Shown: piece by piece, positions 60,447 to 64,000 of the stretch | Position numbering within the stretch: the stretch's first letter is position 1 | Layout: each line of letters starts with the position of its first letter | DNA from: CBFFRJ01 sp051486985 | GTDB taxonomy: Bacteria; Pseudomonadota; Gammaproteobacteria; Enterobacterales; Enterobacteriaceae | Direction of reading: 5' to 3' | DNA: 64,000 nt | NCBI RefSeq assembly: GCF_051486985.1 | Contig: NZ_JAHVDV010000002.1 | Span: 62,001-126,000, forward strand | Translations under genes and position numbers: made by a program | Notes under the pieces: model-generated | What the model was told of the DNA's origin: nothing | Seen by the model: only the letters and a program-made list of their open reading frames with translations | The model's database searches: none

Positions 60447-61808
60447 TCAGAAGGCGTAGTTAAAGTTCGCACCGTACAGCCATGCACGACCTTCAGATTT
60501 GAAGGTATAGGGGCCTTCGGTGAACTCCACTTTCTGACCGTGCATATAAGAGACGCCCAGGTCTACAGAAGCATCTTTGTTGAAGGCGTAAGTGGTCCCT
60601 GCGCTCAGCCAGAAACGGTCCTGATCCGGAATGGAGATAGAACGTTTTTCTGCTGGCACCGGGCTGTCATCGAAGGCAATACCGGAACGGAAGGTCCAGT
60701 TATCGTCCATGTAGTAGGTCGTACCCAGCGCGATACGGTAAGAGTCTTTAAAGCCTTCGTCTTTTCTGAAGAGCGTCTGGCCGTTGCTGTTGGTGGCTTT
60801 GAGTTCCTGGAACTGACTCCAGCTGGTGTACGCCAGGCTGTAGTGAATTGCCCATTGTGGTGCAACACGGTTATAACCGGACACTTCCCACATCTCAGGC
60901 AGGTTCAGGGTCAGCGCACCGCCGGTAGTTTGACCGCCGGTGCCGTATGGCAGACCCAGCCCCAGCGCGGCATTGACCGGATTCAGCGTTGCTGGCAGGT
61001 TGCTCTTATAATCGCCATCAAAGTCGACTTTAATTTCAGAACGGTAGGTCAGGCTGTAGCGGTTGTCTTTATCCAGTTCATACAGGATACCGGCGTTCCA
61101 GCCGAAGCCCCACTCATCACCTTTCAGGTAAGCGATTTGGGTATCACGGCTGATGCCGCCTGCCTGCGAGCCAATGGCTGCGGCCTGAGCAGGTGAGAGG
61201 CGGCCCGCGCGCACCAGTGCCGGGATATTGGCACCGATGATTTGTGGCAGGTCACCCGCGTAACGCTCCAGCTTCGCTTTGGCATACACGGCATCAAAGC
61301 CCAGACCGAAGCTCCAGTGATTATCCAGACGATAGGCACCGCTGAGGTTCAGGTTCATGGTTTCAAGGTCAGTTTTACCGCCCATTGAACCTGCCGCGTA
61401 ACTGTCGTTGAATTCTGTTGCCAGACCGTAGTTAGAGGTCAGTGAAGCCCCCCAACCAAACTGATCGTTGATAGGCGCTACGAAATGCAGGTTAGGTACC
61501 CACGCTGTTGGCGCGATATTGTCCTGACTGGCATTGTTGCCAATCACGGAGCGACCGGTCACGTTTACATCGGGATCAACGAAAATAGCACCGCCCGAGA
61601 AAGTCGGACGATCAAACATCATGATCAACGCAGGGTTACGGCTAACGTTACCTGCATCATCAGCAATAGCACCTTCGCCTGAATAAGCACGGCCAAGGCC
61701 AGAAGAAGAAAATTCGTTGAGCTGGAAGCCTGCTGACCAGGCTTGGGAAGAGACGATTGCCACTGCAACAGCGAGAGCAGACTTGGTAAACAGGGTTTTC
61801 TGGCTCAT
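60447..61808 (-). CDS. fadL: Long-chain fatty acid outer-membrane transporter FadL
   Basis: 453 residues from ATG 61808 (GAGG eight bases upstream; an in-frame TTG two codons earlier gives MVM). Signal peptide ends SSQAWSA, then the FadL hatch segment GFQLNEFSSSGLGRAYSGEG and NPA motif. A 14-strand barrel follows, with LNLPEMWEVSGYNRV and the C-terminal aromatic FNYAF. It imports long-chain fatty acids. Sequence is close to E. coli FadL except the loop around residues 190-215, which is Ala/Arg-rich here. Two FadR sites overlap its promoter. Confidence 0.97.
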   Translation of the reverse strand: MSQKTLFTKSALAVAVAIVSSQAWSAGFQLNEFSSSGLGRAYSGEGAIADDAGNVSRNPALIMMFDRPTFSGGAIFVDPDVNVTGRSVIGNNASQDNIAPTAWVPNLHFVAPINDQFGWGASLTSNYGLATEFNDSYAAGSMGGKTDLETMNLNLSGAYRLDNHWSFGLGFDAVYAKAKLERYAGDLPQIIGANIPALVRAGRLSPAQAAAIGSQAGGISRDTQIAYLKGDEWGFGWNAGILYELDKDNRYSLTYRSEIKVDFDGDYKSNLPATLNPVNAALGLGLPYGTGGQTTGGALTLNLPEMWEVSGYNRVAPQWAIHYSLAYTSWSQFQELKATNSNGQTLFRKDEGFKDSYRIALGTTYYMDDNWTFRSGIAFDDSPVPAEKRSISIPDQDRFWLSAGTTYAFNKDASVDLGVSYMHGQKVEFTEGPYTFKSEGRAWLYGANFNYAF

Positions 61809-61893
61809 GACCAAAACCTCATCAATTATATTTATTTAAACTATGTTACATAGCGTAACAGGGGCGCAAGTGTAGGGTCTGCGGTACATCTTG

Positions 61894-61909
61894 GAAATCA
61901 GACCAGTGG
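61894..61909 (-). promoter_or_regulatory. FadR-type operator of fadL, promoter-proximal
   Basis: The minus strand reads CCACTGGTCTGATTTC, matching the FadR core CTGGTCnGA. It lies just downstream of the -10 box and corresponds to the second FadR site at E. coli fadL. Confidence 0.75.
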
Positions 61910-61913
61910 CGAG

Positions 61914-61932
61914 AGTATAGGTCTGACCAGCG
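61914..61932 (-). promoter_or_regulatory. FadR-type operator and -10 box of fadL
   Basis: The minus strand reads CGCTGGTCAGACCTATACT: a near-consensus FadR site (CTGGTCnGACCT) running into TATACT, the likely -10. FadR represses fadL when acyl-CoA is low. Same layout as recalled for E. coli. Confidence 0.85.
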
Positions 61933-62054
61933 CAAATGTTGCAAGCTTGTATATAGGATTTTTCAAATGTGATCATCGAAACGGGATCTGCGTGGCAAAA
62001 TTGTGGGCAGACAGAATAAGCAGATCGGATGAAAATTGTTTTAGATCATTTTTA

Positions 62055-62074
62055 AGTGTGATTTCGGTCACTTA
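62055..62074. promoter_or_regulatory. CRP-like site between fadL and yfcZ
   Basis: TGTGA-TTTCGG-TCACT at 62057-62072, near the CRP consensus TGTGA-N6-TCACA, with further A/T symmetry outside. It could serve divergent fadL (about 140 bp upstream of the -10) or yfcZ (about 105 bp upstream of its start). Confidence 0.55.
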
Positions 62075-62176
62075 AAGGCATTAAACCCATTATCAACTGG
62101 AGAGGTGTCGGGCAGGGGGGGTAAAATATGCACAACGTTATCTGGCACCTTGGGTGCGAATTCAGAGGAAATCACC

Positions 62177-62461
62177 ATGAGTAAATGCAGTGCTGATGAA
62201 ACCCCGGTTTGCTGTTGTATGGATGTTGGCACCATTATGGACAACACTGACTGCACCGCCTCTTACAGCCGGGTTTTTGCCAACCGTGCCGAAGCGGAAG
62301 AGACCCTGGCAGCCCTGACCGCAAAAGCGCGTGGAGTGGAATCCGATCCTTGCACTATCACTTCTACCTTTACTGAAGAAGCGCAGGGCGTCCGTCTGGA
62401 CATCGACTTTGTCTTTGCCTGCGAAGCTGAGACCCTGATTTTCCAGCTGGGCCTGCGTTAA
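62177..62461 (+). CDS. yfcZ: YfcZ/YiiS-family protein
   Basis: 94 residues from ATG 62177 with AGAGGAAATC upstream; the open frame runs from 62105 but the family starts at MSKCSADETPVCCCMDVG. Cys-rich N-terminus (five Cys in the first 26 residues) and a C-terminal FVFACEAETLIFQLGLR. Same length and place as E. coli YfcZ, between fadL and fadI. Function unknown; Cys clustering may suggest metal or redox binding. Confidence 0.95.
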   Translation: MSKCSADETPVCCCMDVGTIMDNTDCTASYSRVFANRAEAEETLAALTAKARGVESDPCTITSTFTEEAQGVRLDIDFVFACEAETLIFQLGLR

Positions 62462-62577
62462 ATCCTGCCAACGCTTCCGCGTCCTGCGGGAGCGTTATTC
62501 TCAATAATCTCTGTGGCTTAGCTCCCATTTTTTCTCCCCCCTGATTGGCTAAATGTAAAAAAATAGTTAAGACTGTT

Positions 62578-62594
62578 ATCAGGTCAGACCACTT
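62578..62594 (+). promoter_or_regulatory. FadR-type operator upstream of fadI
   Basis: ATCAGGTCAGACCACTT contains AGGTCnGACCA, the reverse of the FadR core TGGTCnGACCT. It sits about 30 bp before the fadI start, where it would block transcription of fadIJ when acyl-CoA is low. Confidence 0.75.
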
Positions 62595-62624
62595 TACGGG
62601 TCACGCTGTTAACAGGGGAGTGTT

Positions 62625-63935
62625 ATGAGTCAGGCATTACCGCTTGTCACCCGCCAGGGGGACCGCATCGCTATTGTCAGTGGATTGCGCACACCGTTTG
62701 CCCGACAGGCTACGGCCTTCCACGGTGTTCCTGCTATTGAACTTGGCAAATTGGTGGTGGGAGAGCTGCTTGCTCGCAGCGAAATCCCCCCGGACGTCAT
62801 TGAGCAACTGGTTTTTGGCCAGGTGGTACAGATGCCTGAGGCACCAAATATTGCCCGTGAAATCGTGCTGGGAACCGGCATGAATGTGCATACTGATGCC
62901 TATAGCGTGAGCCGTGCCTGCGCCACCAGCTTCCAGGCAGTCGCCAATGTTGCTGAAAGCCTGATGGCGGGCACCATCCGGGCCGGTATTGCCGGTGGGG
63001 CGGACTCCTCTTCCGTCCTGCCTATTGGCGTCAGCAAAAAACTGGCCCGTACGCTGGTGGATGCCAATAAAGCCCGTACCCTGAGTCAGAAACTGAAACT
63101 TTTCTCGCACCTGCGGTTAAAAGATTTGCTGCCCGTTCCTCCGGCTGTCGCTGAATACTCGACGGGCCTGCGTATGGGGGACACCGCCGAACAGATGGCA
63201 AAAAGCTACGCGATTACCCGTGAGGAGCAGGATGCGCTGGCCCACCGTTCCCATCAGTTTGCTGCCCGTGCATGGGCTGAAGGCAAACTCAGTGAAGAGG
63301 TGATGACCGCCTATACCCCTCCCTATCGTGAACCCCTTGTCCAGGATAATAACGTGCGCCAGAATTCGAGCCTTGCGGATTACGCGAAGCTGCGCCCGGC
63401 GTTTGACCGCAGGCACGGCACCGTGACCGCCGCCAACAGCACGCCCCTCACCGACGGTGCCGCGGCAGTTATCCTGATGACGGAATCCCGCGCCCGTGAA
63501 CTGGGGCTTAAACCGCTGGGCTATCTGCGCAGCTACGCCTTTACCGCCATTGATGTTCAGCAGGACATGTTGCTCGGTCCCGCCTGGGCCACGCCGCTTG
63601 CGCTGGACAGAGCAGGACTGACGCTTGCGGATCTCACTCTGCTTGATATGCATGAAGCCTTTGCCGCCCAGACGCTGACCAACCTGAAACTGATGGCAAG
63701 CGACCGCTTTTCCCGTGATGTGCTGGGGCGTTCTCAGGCGACAGGGGAGGTGGATGAGAGCAAATTTAACGTGCTGGGTGGCTCTATCGCTTACGGCCAC
63801 CCGTTCGCCGCCACGGGCGCGCGCATGATCACGCAAACCCTGAATGAACTTCGCCGGCGCGGCGGAGGTTTTGGCCTGGTCACCGCCTGCGCGGCGGGTG
63901 GACTGGGTGCGGCCATGGTACTGGAGGCTGAATAA
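62625..63935 (+). CDS. fadI: 3-ketoacyl-CoA thiolase FadI
   Basis: 436 residues, the E. coli FadI length. Thiolase active site: Cys99 in SRACATSFQ, His in GGSIAYGHPFAATGA, and second Cys in TACAAGGLGAA. With FadJ it forms the secondary, anaerobic beta-oxidation complex that cleaves 3-ketoacyl-CoA to acetyl-CoA and shortened acyl-CoA. GGGGAG precedes the ATG. The stop overlaps the fadJ start (TAATG), so the two are co-translated. Confidence 0.97.
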   Translation: MSQALPLVTRQGDRIAIVSGLRTPFARQATAFHGVPAIELGKLVVGELLARSEIPPDVIEQLVFGQVVQMPEAPNIAREIVLGTGMNVHTDAYSVSRACATSFQAVANVAESLMAGTIRAGIAGGADSSSVLPIGVSKKLARTLVDANKARTLSQKLKLFSHLRLKDLLPVPPAVAEYSTGLRMGDTAEQMAKSYAITREEQDALAHRSHQFAARAWAEGKLSEEVMTAYTPPYREPLVQDNNVRQNSSLADYAKLRPAFDRRHGTVTAANSTPLTDGAAAVILMTESRARELGLKPLGYLRSYAFTAIDVQQDMLLGPAWATPLALDRAGLTLADLTLLDMHEAFAAQTLTNLKLMASDRFSRDVLGRSQATGEVDESKFNVLGGSIAYGHPFAATGARMITQTLNELRRRGGGFGLVTACAAGGLGAAMVLEAE

Positions 63936-64000
63936 TGGAAATGAACCCGGCATTTACCCTGACCATTCGCCCGGACTTTGTGGCTGTTGTCACCATCGAT
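63935..64000 (+). CDS. fadJ: Fatty acid oxidation complex subunit FadJ, N-terminal part
   Basis: Only the first 22 codons are in the window, starting MEMNPAFTLTIRPDFVAVVTID and continuing past the right edge. The opening matches FadJ of E. coli (MEMTSAFTL), the enoyl-CoA hydratase/3-hydroxyacyl-CoA dehydrogenase partner of FadI. ATG at 63935 overlaps the fadI stop. Nothing can be said about catalytic residues here. Confidence 0.93.
   Translation, partial: MEMNPAFTLTIRPDFVAVVTID

Noticed and set aside
60540..61196. 218-codon plus-strand frame over fadL
   Set aside because: Antisense of a strongly conserved outer-membrane protein gene.

Overview
The window reads as a chromosome segment of an Enterobacteriaceae member close to Enterobacter/Leclercia/Lelliottia. 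This is inferred from gene order and protein similarity recalled from E. coli; no database search was run. Both ends are core genome: ypdB-ypdA, alaC and the tiny ypdK on the left, and argW-yfdC-mlaA-fadL-yfcZ-fadI-fadJ on the right. Almost everything from about 4 kb to 58 kb is accessory.

Region 1 (4.6-23.6 kb) is a surface and biofilm block. A plus-strand set runs through a six-hairpin toroid-like protein, LapG, LapD, a small acidic protein, a LapA-type adhesin and the type I secretion genes lapE-lapB-lapC. LapD is the degenerate c-di-GMP receptor that should hold the periplasmic protease LapG. LapG should cut the adhesin at the T-A-A-G site at residues 103-106. The adhesin is odd: about 759 of its 1441 residues are an Asp-Ala/Asp-Ser dipeptide repeat, and I see no RTX repeats. 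Divergent from this set are a secreted alpha/beta hydrolase and a three-part MurF-like / catalytically dead S11-like / CapA fusion. That pair and the neighbouring toroid protein form the best candidate here for an undescribed exopolymer system.

Region 2 (23.8-34.8 kb) holds a secreted MBL-fold hydrolase with a divergent LysR regulator, an unknown exported protein, a pentapeptide-repeat/GT2 fusion, an orphan FlhD-like regulator, an AraC regulator divergent from a YfeJ-like amidotransferase, and a LysR-SDR-OsmC-MFS set.

Region 3 (34.9-46.1 kb) holds two LysR-controlled metabolic operons. The first is a seven-gene redox operon: dimeric barrel protein, AhpD-like, cupin, amine oxidase, Zn-alcohol dehydrogenase, thioredoxin, carboxymuconolactone decarboxylase-like. 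The second is an amino-acid transporter, a cystathionine beta-lyase-like enzyme and RidA, which fits uptake and beta-elimination of a sulfur amino acid with RidA removing 2-aminoacrylate.

Region 4 (46.1-58.3 kb) is an AT-richer, decayed island ending at the 3' end of tRNA-Arg (argW). It has a P4-like immunity remnant, an acyltransferase, a 1.2-kb gene-free stretch, a phosphatidylserine decarboxylase paralogue, tandem GMC oxidoreductases, an MFS transporter, an M20 amidohydrolase and a LysR regulator. A broken integrase lies beside argW, and an imperfect copy of the argW 3' end lies 10.4 kb away.

Region 5 (58.2-64 kb) is core. It carries the fatty-acid uptake and beta-oxidation genes, with FadR-type operators at fadL and fadI matching the E. 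coli arrangement.
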